A DNA stretch of 5,584 nt from Pseudomonadota bacterium (GTDB taxonomy: Bacteria > Desulfobacterota > Desulfobaccia > Desulfobaccales > 0-14-0-80-60-11). The DNA lies in assembly GCA_018897875.1 (NCBI GenBank), contig JAHIKF010000368.1:1-5584 (forward strand), written 5' to 3'. Of the stretch, positions 1 to 4,346 are shown piece by piece; positions within the stretch are counted from its first letter, which is position 1; every line of letters begins with the position of its first letter. Under the pieces are notes generated by a model. That model was not told where the DNA came from. It saw only the letters and a list, made by a program, of their open reading frames with translations, and ran no database searches. Both the position numbers and the translations under genes were made by a program.

Positions 1-275
1 ATCACCCCTTCGAAACCGGCGTACTCCAGGGGATGGTCCTCGGTGGGCACAGCCAGGCGCTTGTCTTGGGGGTCGGTGGAAGGCCCCTTGGGGATAGCCC
101 AGGATTTCAAGACCCCGTCCACCTCCAGGCGGAAGTCGTAATGCAGACGGCGGGCGGCGTGCTTCTGGATGACGAAGATGACCGCCTGAGAGCCCGGCTC
201 CCGGTCTCCCGCCGGCTCCGGGGTGCGCTTGAAATCGCGTTTTTCCTGATAATCCTTCAGACTGCCCCGGGTCAT
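1..275 (-). CDS. ligD: LigD-type DNA 3'-phosphoesterase domain protein, N-terminal 91 codons (runs off the left edge)
   Basis: Reading the minus strand from ATG 275-273 gives an open frame to the window edge. It matches the N-terminal 3'-phosphoesterase (PE) domain of the bacterial NHEJ ligase LigD, a manganese-dependent nuclease/phosphatase that trims 3'-ribonucleotides and 3'-phosphates at broken DNA ends. Visible landmarks are FVIQKHAARRLHYDFRLE at residues 34-51, then SWAIPKGPS at 58-66 and EDHPLEYAGFEG at 79-90. The active-site residues known from Pseudomonas LigD (H42, H48, D50, R52, H84, Y88) have counterparts at H39, H45, D47, R49, H81 and Y85, a constant offset of three, so the domain looks catalytically intact. 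The polar residues 1-30 are the usual variable leader. The rest is outside the window, so it could be full LigD (PE plus ligase and/or polymerase domains) or a stand-alone PE protein. No Ku gene is visible here. Confidence 0.9.
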   Translation of the reverse strand, partial: MTRGSLKDYQEKRDFKRTPEPAGDREPGSQAVIFVIQKHAARRLHYDFRLEVDGVLKSWAIPKGPSTDPQDKRLAVPTEDHPLEYAGFEGV

Positions 276-281
276 AAGTAA

Positions 282-295
282 CCCCCCCCCTTTCC
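282..295 (-). promoter_or_regulatory. Purine-rich ribosome-binding region with a G9 tract, ligD-type gene
   Basis: On the minus strand the leader reads GGAAA, then nine G residues (282-290), then TTACTT before the ATG at 275. Either GGAAAGG or the G tract itself could serve as Shine-Dalgarno sequence. A homopolymer this long directly in front of a start codon is slippage-prone and could change SD spacing. Confidence 0.5.
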
Positions 296-311
296 AGCCG
301 GCCTTTATGCT

Positions 312-340
312 AACCTAAGCATCCGGGGCCATGCGGTCAA
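312..340 (-). promoter_or_regulatory. Possible sigma70-type promoter for the ligD-type gene
   Basis: On the minus strand TTGACC (340-335) is followed after 17 bp by TAGGTT (317-312). The -35 is good (5 of 6) and the spacing ideal, but the -10 is weak (3 of 6). It lies 37-65 bases upstream of the start codon. This is a weak call that rests on spacing. Confidence 0.3.
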
Positions 341-408
341 TGGTATCCCGGGGGAAGCGGTCAGAGGGACTAATACCAATCTGGGCTCAAAAAGGTAATT
401 TCCCTTTG

Positions 409-454
409 TAGGGTGCGTCCTACGCACCAAGAATGGCGCGTGAGACGCGCCCTA
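409..454. repeat. Double-hairpin palindromic repeat (REP/MITE-like)
   Basis: Two tandem stem-loops with the same architecture are visible: GGTGCGT (412-418), CCT, ACGCACC (422-428), then GGCGCGT (435-441), GAG, ACGCGCC (445-451). The outer ends also pair: TAGGGTGCGT (409-418) against ACGCGCCCTA (445-454), with one wobble. The element can therefore fold as two small hairpins or one long cruciform. I see no protein-coding role. It resembles dispersed intergenic repeats common in repeat-rich bacterial genomes, but this window holds only one copy. Confidence 0.7.
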
Positions 455-598
455 TGGATTGTAGTGCCTTGGGAAACCATTCTCCAGAACTAAAAGTTTT
501 TTTTGGGGAACAACCTGGTATAACCGGTCGGGTCAGCAGTCAGGATGAGCCGGGGGAAGAAAAAAAGCGCCGCTGACCAAATAAAAAACGGTTGGCTC

Positions 599-628
599 TT
601 GACATTAATATTAATTGTAGTATATAAA
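599..628 (+). promoter_or_regulatory. Sigma70-type promoter of the PxxKW gene with a palindrome in its spacer
   Basis: TTGACA (599-604) is a perfect -35 box. The -10 is TATATA (621-626, 16-bp spacer) or TATAAA (623-628, 18-bp spacer). Transcription would begin near 632-636, just upstream of the SD at 649-656. The spacer carries the perfect 12-bp palindrome ATTAATATTAAT (604-615), overlapping the last base of the -35 box, a typical place for a repressor site. The palindrome is seen; the operator role is inferred. Confidence 0.7.
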
Positions 629-648
629 TAAATGATTTACTGCACATC

Positions 649-656
649 AAGGGGGG
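649..656 (+). promoter_or_regulatory. Ribosome-binding site that fixes the PxxKW start at 665
   Basis: AAGGGGGG lies 8 bases before ATG 665. The in-frame ATG at 632 has only AT-rich promoter sequence in front of it and falls at or before the predicted transcription start, so it is unlikely to be used. Confidence 0.7.
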
Positions 657-664
657 CCACGGCC

Positions 665-949
665 ATGCACTGCGCAACTTTGAAACCAGGGGTAGATTGT
701 ACCTTTATGTCCAAAAAAGGCTGTTCGTTCAACGGCGGCAGCTGTAAAACGGTAGTGACGGAATGTGAAGGCTGCGACCGGATTTTGGGTTCCAACGGCA
801 GCTCTTTCTGCGTCTCTTTTCCGGACCCGACCGCCAAGTGGCGCCGGGGGGCCTGCAATCTGGCCACCCATATAAAGACCGATAAAAAAGAGGCCGCCCA
901 GAAGGTCAATCCGCTGAAGGCGTCCAAACGCCAAGCCGCCGGCCGCTAG
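665..949 (+). CDS. PxxKW family cysteine-rich protein (94 aa)
   Basis: The protein is small, basic and cysteine-rich, with eight cysteines at residues 3, 12, 20, 27, 34, 37, 49 and 64. The pattern includes KKGCSFNGGSC (17-27) and CEGC (34-37), then PTAKW (55-59), which fits the PxxKW signature, and a GACNLATH block (62-69). It ends in the Lys-rich NPLKASKR tail (82-89). I recognise it as the PxxKW cysteine-rich family, known chiefly from sulfate-reducing and related Deltaproteobacteria; no function is established to my knowledge. The cysteine spacing suggests metal binding (zinc or iron-sulfur) or a disulfide-stabilised fold, but that is inference. There is no signal peptide or membrane segment, so it is probably cytoplasmic. 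The start at 665 is chosen over ATG 632 because of the SD and promoter position. It is a single-gene unit with its own promoter and terminator. Confidence 0.85.
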   Translation: MHCATLKPGVDCTFMSKKGCSFNGGSCKTVVTECEGCDRILGSNGSSFCVSFPDPTAKWRRGACNLATHIKTDKKEAAQKVNPLKASKRQAAGR

Positions 950-966
950 GCAGGCGTTGAACGGAC

Positions 967-1006
967 AGCGCGGCCCGACTAACCAGCCGGCCGCGCTTTC
1001 CTTTTT
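967..1006 (+). terminator. Rho-independent terminator of the PxxKW gene
   Basis: AGCGCGGCC (967-975) pairs perfectly with GGCCGCGCT (989-997) across a 13-base loop. It is followed by TTTCCTTTTT (997-1006). It lies 17 bases after the stop codon. On the minus strand the hairpin lacks a following T tract, so it is not an obvious terminator for the converging aminotransferase gene. Confidence 0.85.
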
Positions 1007-1024
1007 ATCCCACCCTTTTCTCTC

Positions 1025-2218
1025 CTATCCCAACTTTTCCAGGGCGGCTTTGATCCGGGTCAATCCCGTGGCGATCCGTTCCCGGGACGTGGCGTAGGAA
1101 AACCGCAGGCAGTTGTCCTCGCCGAATTCGCCCCCGGGCACCGCCGCCACCTGGGCCTCTTCCAGCAGATAGGCCGCCAGGACCCCGGACCGCGACTGTC
1201 CCGGCGTGACCTCCAGCTTGTCATAATACGCCGAAAAATTGGGAAAGATATAAAAAGCCCCGCCCGGCTTGATGGTGGTGACGCCCGGAATTTCCAGCAC
1301 CCGCCGGTAGATGTCGTCCCGCCGCCAGGCAAACTCCGCCAGCATGATCGCCACCGAGTTCTGGGGGCCGGAGAGCGCCTCCACCGCCGCCTTCTGGGCA
1401 ATGGAGTTGGGGTTGGAGGTGCTCTGGCTCTGCAGGGTGTCCGCCGCCTTGATCCCGGCTTCGGGGCCCGCCAGGTAGCCGATGCGCCAGCCGGTCATGG
1501 CATAGGCCTTGGAGACGCCGTTGAAGACAAAGGTGCGGGCCTTGAGCTCAGGGCTCAGCATGGCCATATTGACGAATTTGGCCCCGTCGAACATGATCTT
1601 GTCGTAGATGTCGTCGGAAAAAATATAGAGTCCGGCCGCCAGCGCCACTTCCCCCAGGGCCGCCAATTCGGCCTCGGTGTAGACCCCGCCGGTGGGGTTG
1701 GAGGGGCTGTTGATGATCAGGGCCTTGGTTTGGGGCGTGAGGCTGGCCTTCAGTTCCGCCGCGGTGAGATTAAAGCCGTTGGCCTCCCGGGTGGGGACGA
1801 CCACCGGCTTGGCTTCGGCCAGCAGGGCCATGGGCACATAGGAGACCCAGTAGGGGGCCGGAATGATTACCTCATCGCCTGGATCGAACAGCACCTGGAA
1901 CAGGTTGTAGAGGCTGTGCTTGCCGCCGCAGGACACCAGGATCTCGCTGGGTTTGTAAGTCAGGCCGTAATCGGCCTGAAAGCGGTCGGCGATGGCGGCT
2001 TTCAGCTCCGGGGTGCCGCCCACCGGGGTATAGCGCGTAAAGCCCTCCCGGATGGCCCGGATGGCGGCCTCCCGGATGTTGTCCGGGGTGTCGAAATCCG
2101 GCTCCCCCACCCCGAAGTTGACTATATCGACTCCCTGCGCCTTGAGCTGATTGGCCTTGGCATTCAGGGCCAGGGTGGCGGAAGGGGGAATCTGGCGGAT
2201 ACGACGGGCAAGTTGCAT
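1025..2218 (-). CDS. Pyridoxal-phosphate aminotransferase, class I (1-beta), aspartate/prephenate type
   Basis: This 397-aa fold-type I PLP enzyme is full length for the aspartate aminotransferase 1-beta subgroup. The reaction is amino transfer between aspartate or glutamate and a 2-oxo acid, in the cytoplasm. Visible signatures are VNFGVGEPDFDTP (33-45), SNPTG (173-177) with N174, SDDIYD (201-206) with the pyridine-N aspartate D202 and Y205, and SKAYAMTGWRIGY (236-248). K237 there is the PLP Schiff-base lysine. R372 (CLRFSYA) is the expected alpha-carboxylate arginine. PSATL (12-16) and K100 (CGGKHSL) match positions that bind the side-chain carboxylate in 1-beta enzymes. The same lysine is found in bifunctional aspartate/prephenate aminotransferases, so a role in the arogenate route to Phe/Tyr is possible. 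The start at 2218 has a strong AAAGGAG SD 5 bases upstream. No biosynthetic neighbour is in the window to settle the substrate, so I leave the symbol blank; aspC or aspB would be the usual names. Confidence 0.93.
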   Translation of the reverse strand: MQLARRIRQIPPSATLALNAKANQLKAQGVDIVNFGVGEPDFDTPDNIREAAIRAIREGFTRYTPVGGTPELKAAIADRFQADYGLTYKPSEILVSCGGKHSLYNLFQVLFDPGDEVIIPAPYWVSYVPMALLAEAKPVVVPTREANGFNLTAAELKASLTPQTKALIINSPSNPTGGVYTEAELAALGEVALAAGLYIFSDDIYDKIMFDGAKFVNMAMLSPELKARTFVFNGVSKAYAMTGWRIGYLAGPEAGIKAADTLQSQSTSNPNSIAQKAAVEALSGPQNSVAIMLAEFAWRRDDIYRRVLEIPGVTTIKPGGAFYIFPNFSAYYDKLEVTPGQSRSGVLAAYLLEEAQVAAVPGGEFGEDNCLRFSYATSRERIATGLTRIKAALEKLG

Positions 2219-2320
2219 GGTAACTCCTTTACGGATAAAATTTGCCAGGCGGTACGAGTCGGAACCCGATAGTAACCAGAGCTTATAATCGTTACTTTGT
2301 TGTGAACCTGGACCTGGTGG

Positions 2321-2398
2321 AAATCCCCCCTAACCCCCCTTTAAAAAGGGGGGAGATGGTGAAGTCCCCCTTTGAAAAAGGGGGATTTAGGGGGATTT
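2321..2398. repeat. MITE-like C/G-rich palindromic repeat, copy 1
   Basis: The ends are inverted: AAATCCCCC(C)TAA-CCCCC on the left (from 2321) against GGGGGATTTAGGGGGATTT on the right (2380-2398). Inside are two perfect hairpins, CCCCCCTTT/AAAGGGGGG (2334-2342 with 2345-2353) and CCCCCTTT/AAAGGGGG (2366-2373 with 2377-2384). A related copy is at 5457-5546. The size (78 bp), terminal inverted repeats and absence of coding suggest a non-autonomous mobile or REP-type element. Confidence 0.8.
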
Positions 2399-2482
2399 TA
2401 ATCAGTATAGATAAGCTCAGTATAAACCATTTCTGCTCCGAGTAAAATCCCGTCCCGTGCCGCCTCACGGCAACAATCTTTT

Positions 2483-2511
2483 GATAATTATCCAACATTA
2501 TGATAATTGTC
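2483..2511. promoter_or_regulatory. Pair of operator-like palindromes upstream of NAD kinase
   Basis: GATAATTATC (2483-2492) is a perfect 10-bp palindrome, and GATAATTGTC (2502-2511) is a one-mismatch version 19 bp downstream. TTGATA (2481-2486) could be a -35 box with TAATTG (2504-2509) as -10 at 17 bp, or GATAAT (2502-2507) at 15 bp. The two palindromes would then overlap both promoter boxes. Regulator binding is inferred from the arrangement; no regulator gene is present. Confidence 0.4.
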
Positions 2512-2517
2512 AACTGC

Positions 2518-2523
2518 GGGAGG
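2518..2523 (+). promoter_or_regulatory. Ribosome-binding site that fixes the NAD kinase start at GTG 2532
   Basis: GGGAGG lies 8 bases before GTG 2532. The in-frame ATG at 2457 has no SD. It would add 25 residues before the first beta strand (VKSVAIITKK) and place the possible promoter inside the coding region. Confidence 0.7.
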
Positions 2524-2531
2524 CTTGTCCG

Positions 2532-3380
2532 GTGAAATCCGTCGCCATCATCACCAAGAAATTCAAACCCGATGCCCTGGAAGCGGGCCGGGCCTTAAAA
2601 ATCTGGCTCGAAGGCCGCGGCGTCAAGGCCTGCCATTTCGAAAACGAGCCCGAACCCCATATCCTCACCCTGCCTCCCGACGTGGAGTTCATCGTGGTCA
2701 TGGGGGGGGACGGCACCATCCTGAGCGTCGCCCGGCATTTCGGCGAGCGGGGCGTGCCCATCTTCGGGGTCAACATGGGGGGCCTGGGGTTTCTCACCGA
2801 AATCTCCCTGGACGAACTTTACTCCAGCATGGCCGACCATGTGCTCACCGGCAGATTTGAAGTGGAAGAGCGCATGATGCTCACCGTCACCCTGTTTCGC
2901 CAGGGCCAGGTCGCCTGGCAGGAATTCGTCTTAAACGATGCGGTGATCAACAAAGGCGCCCTGGCCCGCATCGCCGAGCTGACCACCTGGATCGACGGCG
3001 AATACCTCACGGTCTACCGGGCCGACGGGCTCATCGTCGCCACCCCCACCGGCTCCACCGCCTACAACCTGTCCGCCGGCGGACCCATCGTCTACCCCAC
3101 CCTGCGCCACCTCATCCTGTTGCCCATCTGCTCCCACACCCTGAGCAACCGCCCTATCATCCTGCCGGACACGGTCACGGTGGCCGTCACCCTGGACGAA
3201 AAAGTCCAGGACGTCTACCTCACCCTGGACGGCCAGGTAGGGCAAGCCATGGAGGCGGGCGACCGGGTAGAAATCCGCCGGGCCCCCTACCACCTGAAAC
3301 TGGTAAAGTCGCCCTTTCACAGCCATTTTGAAATCCTCCGCACCAAACTGGGCTGGGGCGAACTGGGGGTCCGCAAGTAG
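2532..3380 (+). CDS. nadK: NAD kinase (ATP/polyphosphate-NAD kinase)
   Basis: The protein phosphorylates NAD at the 2'-hydroxyl of its adenosine ribose to give NADP, the only de novo route to NADP, in the cytoplasm. With the GTG start it has 282 residues, normal for bacterial NadK. Family motifs appear in order: GGDGT (58-62, with catalytic D60), NMGGLGFLTE (81-90), NDAVI (135-139), DGLIVATPTGSTAYNLSAGG (165-184), PICSHTLSNRP (198-208), LTLDGQ (230-235) and a C-terminal SHFEILRTKLGWG. No key motif is missing. An upstream in-frame ATG at 2457 exists but is rejected as start (see the RBS entry). It is transcribed away from the aminotransferase. Its stop codon touches a heptad repeat, and no co-directional gene such as recN follows closely, so it appears to be a single-gene unit. 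Confidence 0.95.
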   Translation: MKSVAIITKKFKPDALEAGRALKIWLEGRGVKACHFENEPEPHILTLPPDVEFIVVMGGDGTILSVARHFGERGVPIFGVNMGGLGFLTEISLDELYSSMADHVLTGRFEVEERMMLTVTLFRQGQVAWQEFVLNDAVINKGALARIAELTTWIDGEYLTVYRADGLIVATPTGSTAYNLSAGGPIVYPTLRHLILLPICSHTLSNRPIILPDTVTVAVTLDEKVQDVYLTLDGQVGQAMEAGDRVEIRRAPYHLKLVKSPFHSHFEILRTKLGWGELGVRK

Positions 3381-3398
3381 TCAGGGGCCAGGGGTCAG
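3380..3398. repeat. Heptad direct repeat, copy 1 (GTCAGGG type)
   Basis: The units GTCAGGG, GCCAGGG and GTCAG lie in tandem, starting on the last base of the nadK stop codon. The 15-bp core GGGGCCAGGGGTCAG (3384-3398) recurs exactly at 4226-4240 on the other side of the toxin-antitoxin pair. Confidence 0.7.
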
Positions 3399-3411
3399 CC
3401 CGTAGCCGTAG

Positions 3412-3437
3412 GGCGGGAAAGCGAAGCGCATCCCGCC
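3412..3437. repeat. Palindromic repeat GGCGGGA...TCCCGCC
   Basis: GGCGGGA (3412-3418) pairs with TCCCGCC (3431-3437) around the loop AAGCGAAGCGCA. This resembles a widespread dispersed intergenic element of the form GGGCGGGA-(A/T)AGCGAAGCGCATCCCGCC. It could also slow or end transcription leaving nadK, but there is no T tract. Confidence 0.6.
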
Positions 3438-3446
3438 TGGTTATCT

Positions 3447-3472
3447 CGTTCCCAAGCTCCAGCTTGGGAACG
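3447..3472. repeat. REP-like palindrome CGTTCCCAAG family, copy 1
   Basis: CGTTCCCAAGCT (3447-3458) and AGCTTGGGAACG (3461-3472) form a perfect 12-bp inverted repeat with a 2-base centre. The family recurs at 3508-3532 and 4322-4346, with a diverged relative at 3482-3498. Confidence 0.8.
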
Positions 3473-3481
3473 CCTTTACCC

Positions 3482-3498
3482 GCCAAGCTCAGCTTGGC
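3482..3498. repeat. REP-like palindrome, diverged relative of the CGTTCCCAAG family
   Basis: GCCAAGCT (3482-3489) and AGCTTGGC (3491-3498) form a perfect 8-bp stem with a 1-base centre. Compared with copy 1, the C/G pair flanking CCAAGCT is replaced by G/C on both arms, so pairing is kept. Confidence 0.65.
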
Positions 3499-3507
3499 AA
3501 CCATTTT

Positions 3508-3532
3508 CGTTCCCAAGTACAACTTGGGAACG
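3508..3532. repeat. REP-like palindrome CGTTCCCAAG family, copy 2
   Basis: CGTTCCCAAGT (3508-3518), ACA, ACTTGGGAACG (3522-3532): a perfect 11-bp stem. It is followed by AGTGG, and the whole 30-bp block (3508-3537) is identical to 4322-4351 downstream of the toxin gene. Confidence 0.8.
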
Positions 3533-3565
3533 AGTGGGAAATAATTCATCCGACCAGAAAAAGCC

Positions 3566-3595
3566 TTGACTAACCTGAAAACTGTGTCTTAAAGT
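3566..3595 (+). promoter_or_regulatory. Possible promoter of the toxin-antitoxin operon
   Basis: TTGACT (3566-3571) is followed after 18 bp by TAAAGT (3590-3595), a mediocre -10. TATAAA at 3598-3603 is a better -10 but has no matching -35. A near-palindrome GGCGGATTCGCC (3615-3626) downstream could be an operator. The leader from here to the start at 3696 is about 90 bases and shows nothing else recognisable. Confidence 0.35.
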
Positions 3596-3695
3596 TCTAT
3601 AAAAGATTGTATGGGGCGGATTCGCCAGACCTTTTCCTTTTTCGCCATCTCATTCTTTAATACGCTTAAATAGCCAGATCAAGTAAGGTGGGTAT

Positions 3696-3953
3696 ATGGA
3701 ACAGGCTCAAGAAGAAATCCAGGACAACCCGCAAGAAGCAAGCGCCTTGGAGGATTTGTTGGCCAAGGTGAAAACCGTGGCCCAAAGTCGACACGGTGAG
3801 TTGTTCGCCCGGATCGTCGATGAGTTCTACGAGCAGGTAACGGAAGAGTACTTCTCCCCGGAAGACCTGGCCCAAATTGAAGAAGGCTTTGCCCAGATCA
3901 AACGGGGCGAATATGTCACCCTGGAAGAATACCTTAGCGGCAAGCGGCCATGA
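3696..3953 (+). CDS. Probable antitoxin of a type II toxin-antitoxin pair (85 aa)
   Basis: This small acidic protein, predicted mostly helical, is encoded directly before a RelE/ParE-type toxin, with the 4-bp ATGA overlap (3950-3953) typical of such pairs. The antitoxin would bind and neutralise the toxin, usually through an extended or helical C-terminus. Here the tail has FSPEDLAQIEEGFAQIKRG (53-71) followed by EYVTLEEYLSGKRP (72-85), which resembles the GxYVTLEE-type toxin-binding ends of RelB/Phd-like antitoxins. The N-terminal 50 residues are Glu/Gln-rich, and I cannot recognise a ribbon-helix-helix, AbrB, Phd or HTH DNA-binding fold in them, so the antitoxin family is not assigned. The start is supported by AAGGTGG (3685-3691) just upstream. 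The call rests mainly on gene order. Confidence 0.75.
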   Translation: MEQAQEEIQDNPQEASALEDLLAKVKTVAQSRHGELFARIVDEFYEQVTEEYFSPEDLAQIEEGFAQIKRGEYVTLEEYLSGKRP

Positions 3954-4222
3954 AATATACGGTCTCCCTTTCAAAGGAGGCGACGAAAGAGCTTGACCGC
4001 CTGGACCGAAAAACCGAGAAACGGATACAGGACAGATTAGACGAACTTACCGCGGCGCCTTACTCCGACAGATTATCCAACGAACTGGTCATGTCCCCAG
4101 GGCGGCGTTATTCCCGAGTGGGGAACTGGCGTATTTTATACCAGGTAATTGACAGCCAAAAGGTTATTGACGTCTCCGCCGTCCAGCACCGCAGCCGCGT
4201 CTACAAAGAATTAAAGAAGTAA
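3950..4222 (+). CDS. RelE/ParE family toxin of a type II toxin-antitoxin pair (90 aa)
   Basis: Length and motif order fit the RelE/ParE superfamily. An N-terminal beta strand MKYTVSLSKEA leads into a helical hairpin (about 10-35). Then come RRYSRVGNWRILYQV (52-66), with the conserved R-x-G-x-W/Y-R-I-x-Y core, and a final strand with VQHRSRVYKEL (78-88). In RelE-type toxins the basic and aromatic residues of these blocks (here R56, R61, H80, R81, Y85) are the ones that bind and cleave ribosome-bound mRNA; ParE-type relatives instead inhibit gyrase. The HR-x(3)-Y ending favours the RelE-like mRNA interferase side, but this is not certain. No key block is missing, so it looks functional. Translation is probably coupled to the antitoxin through the ATGA overlap, and no strong SD precedes it. 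Confidence 0.88.
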   Translation: MKYTVSLSKEATKELDRLDRKTEKRIQDRLDELTAAPYSDRLSNELVMSPGRRYSRVGNWRILYQVIDSQKVIDVSAVQHRSRVYKELKK

Positions 4223-4225
4223 GCC

Positions 4226-4240
4226 GGGGCCAGGGGTCAG
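4226..4240. repeat. Heptad direct repeat, copy 2
   Basis: GGGGCCAGGGGTCAG is identical to 3384-3398. It starts four bases after the toxin stop codon, much as copy 1 starts at the nadK stop. CCGTAGGG follows both copies (about 3405 and 4247), so the homology extends further in patches. Confidence 0.7.
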
Positions 4241-4251
4241 GGTTAACCGTA

Positions 4252-4274
4252 GGGGCGACCCGGCGGGTCGCCCC
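4252..4274. repeat. Palindromic repeat GGGGCGACCC-GGC-GGGTCGCCCC
   Basis: A perfect 10-bp stem (4252-4261 with 4265-4274) has a 3-base loop and can be extended by one A-T pair. It could block RNA polymerase or protect the 3' end of the toxin-antitoxin mRNA. There is no T tract, so I call it a dispersed palindrome rather than an intrinsic terminator. Confidence 0.65.
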
Positions 4275-4321
4275 TTACCTGTTCGGATAAAGTCATGGTC
4301 GAACTCATCAAAGAATTCTCT

Positions 4322-4346
4322 CGTTCCCAAGTACAACTTGGGAACG
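4322..4346. repeat. REP-like palindrome CGTTCCCAAG family, copy 3
   Basis: This has the same 11-bp stem and ACA centre as 3508-3532, and the identity continues through AGTGG to 4351. The sequence just after it opens directly into the HAF-repeat remnant. Confidence 0.8.

Larger units (their letters stand above)
276..598. other. Intergenic region between the ligD-type gene and the PxxKW gene
   Basis: Apart from the ligD leader on the left and the double-hairpin repeat at 409-454, I see no gene here. There is a T8 run at 497-504 without a convincing stem in front of it. A purine-rich stretch (GGGGGAAGAAAAAAAGCG, about 552-569) lies upstream of the PxxKW promoter. Two heptad-like units, GTCAGCA and GTCAGGA, sit around 532-545 and resemble the heptad repeats near 3380 and 4226. 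Confidence 0.5.
2219..2531. other. Divergent intergenic region, aminotransferase / NAD kinase
   Basis: This region must hold the outward-facing promoters of both genes. It contains the SD of the aminotransferase (2224-2230, minus strand), a MITE-like repeat (2321-2398) and two AT-rich palindromes (2483-2511). On the minus strand TATAAG (about 2288-2283) could be a -10 for the aminotransferase, but I find no good -35 at the right distance. Peptides that can be read across the repeat are translations of the repeat, not genes. Confidence 0.6.

Noticed and set aside
33..281. Plus-strand ORF opposite the ligD-type gene
   Set aside because: It is antisense to a frame with all PE-domain active-site residues and shows no protein features of its own.
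488..510. T8 run as a terminator in the 276-598 intergenic region
   Set aside because: No stable stem lies directly upstream on the plus strand, and no plus-strand gene precedes it in the window.
632..664. ATG 632 as the start of the PxxKW protein
   Set aside because: It lies at or before the predicted transcription start and has no SD. The family-like sequence begins at MHCATLKPG (665), behind AAGGGGGG.
2242..2513. Short ORFs on both strands across the C/G-rich repeat (peptides such as NPPLKRGE and SPFEKGGFRGI)
   Set aside because: These peptides are translations of the palindromic repeat, and near-identical peptides would arise from every copy of the element.
2457..2531. ATG 2457 as the NAD kinase start
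   Set aside because: There is no SD, it would add a non-family leader, and it would overlap possible promoter and operator sequences. GTG 2532 has GGGAGG at good spacing.
3380..3540. CRISPR array or att site made of the clustered repeats
   Set aside because: The repeats are palindromes of different families with no regular repeat-spacer periodicity, and no cas, integrase or tRNA gene is visible.
3220..3549. Minus-strand ORF of 109 codons over the end of nadK and the palindromes
   Set aside because: Its start (LVPKLYLGTK, VPKLELGNE) is a translation of the CGTTCCCAAG repeats and the rest is antisense to nadK.
4252..4274. GGGGCGACCC hairpin as an intrinsic terminator of the toxin-antitoxin operon
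   Set aside because: The stem is strong but no T tract follows on either strand, so termination cannot be asserted.
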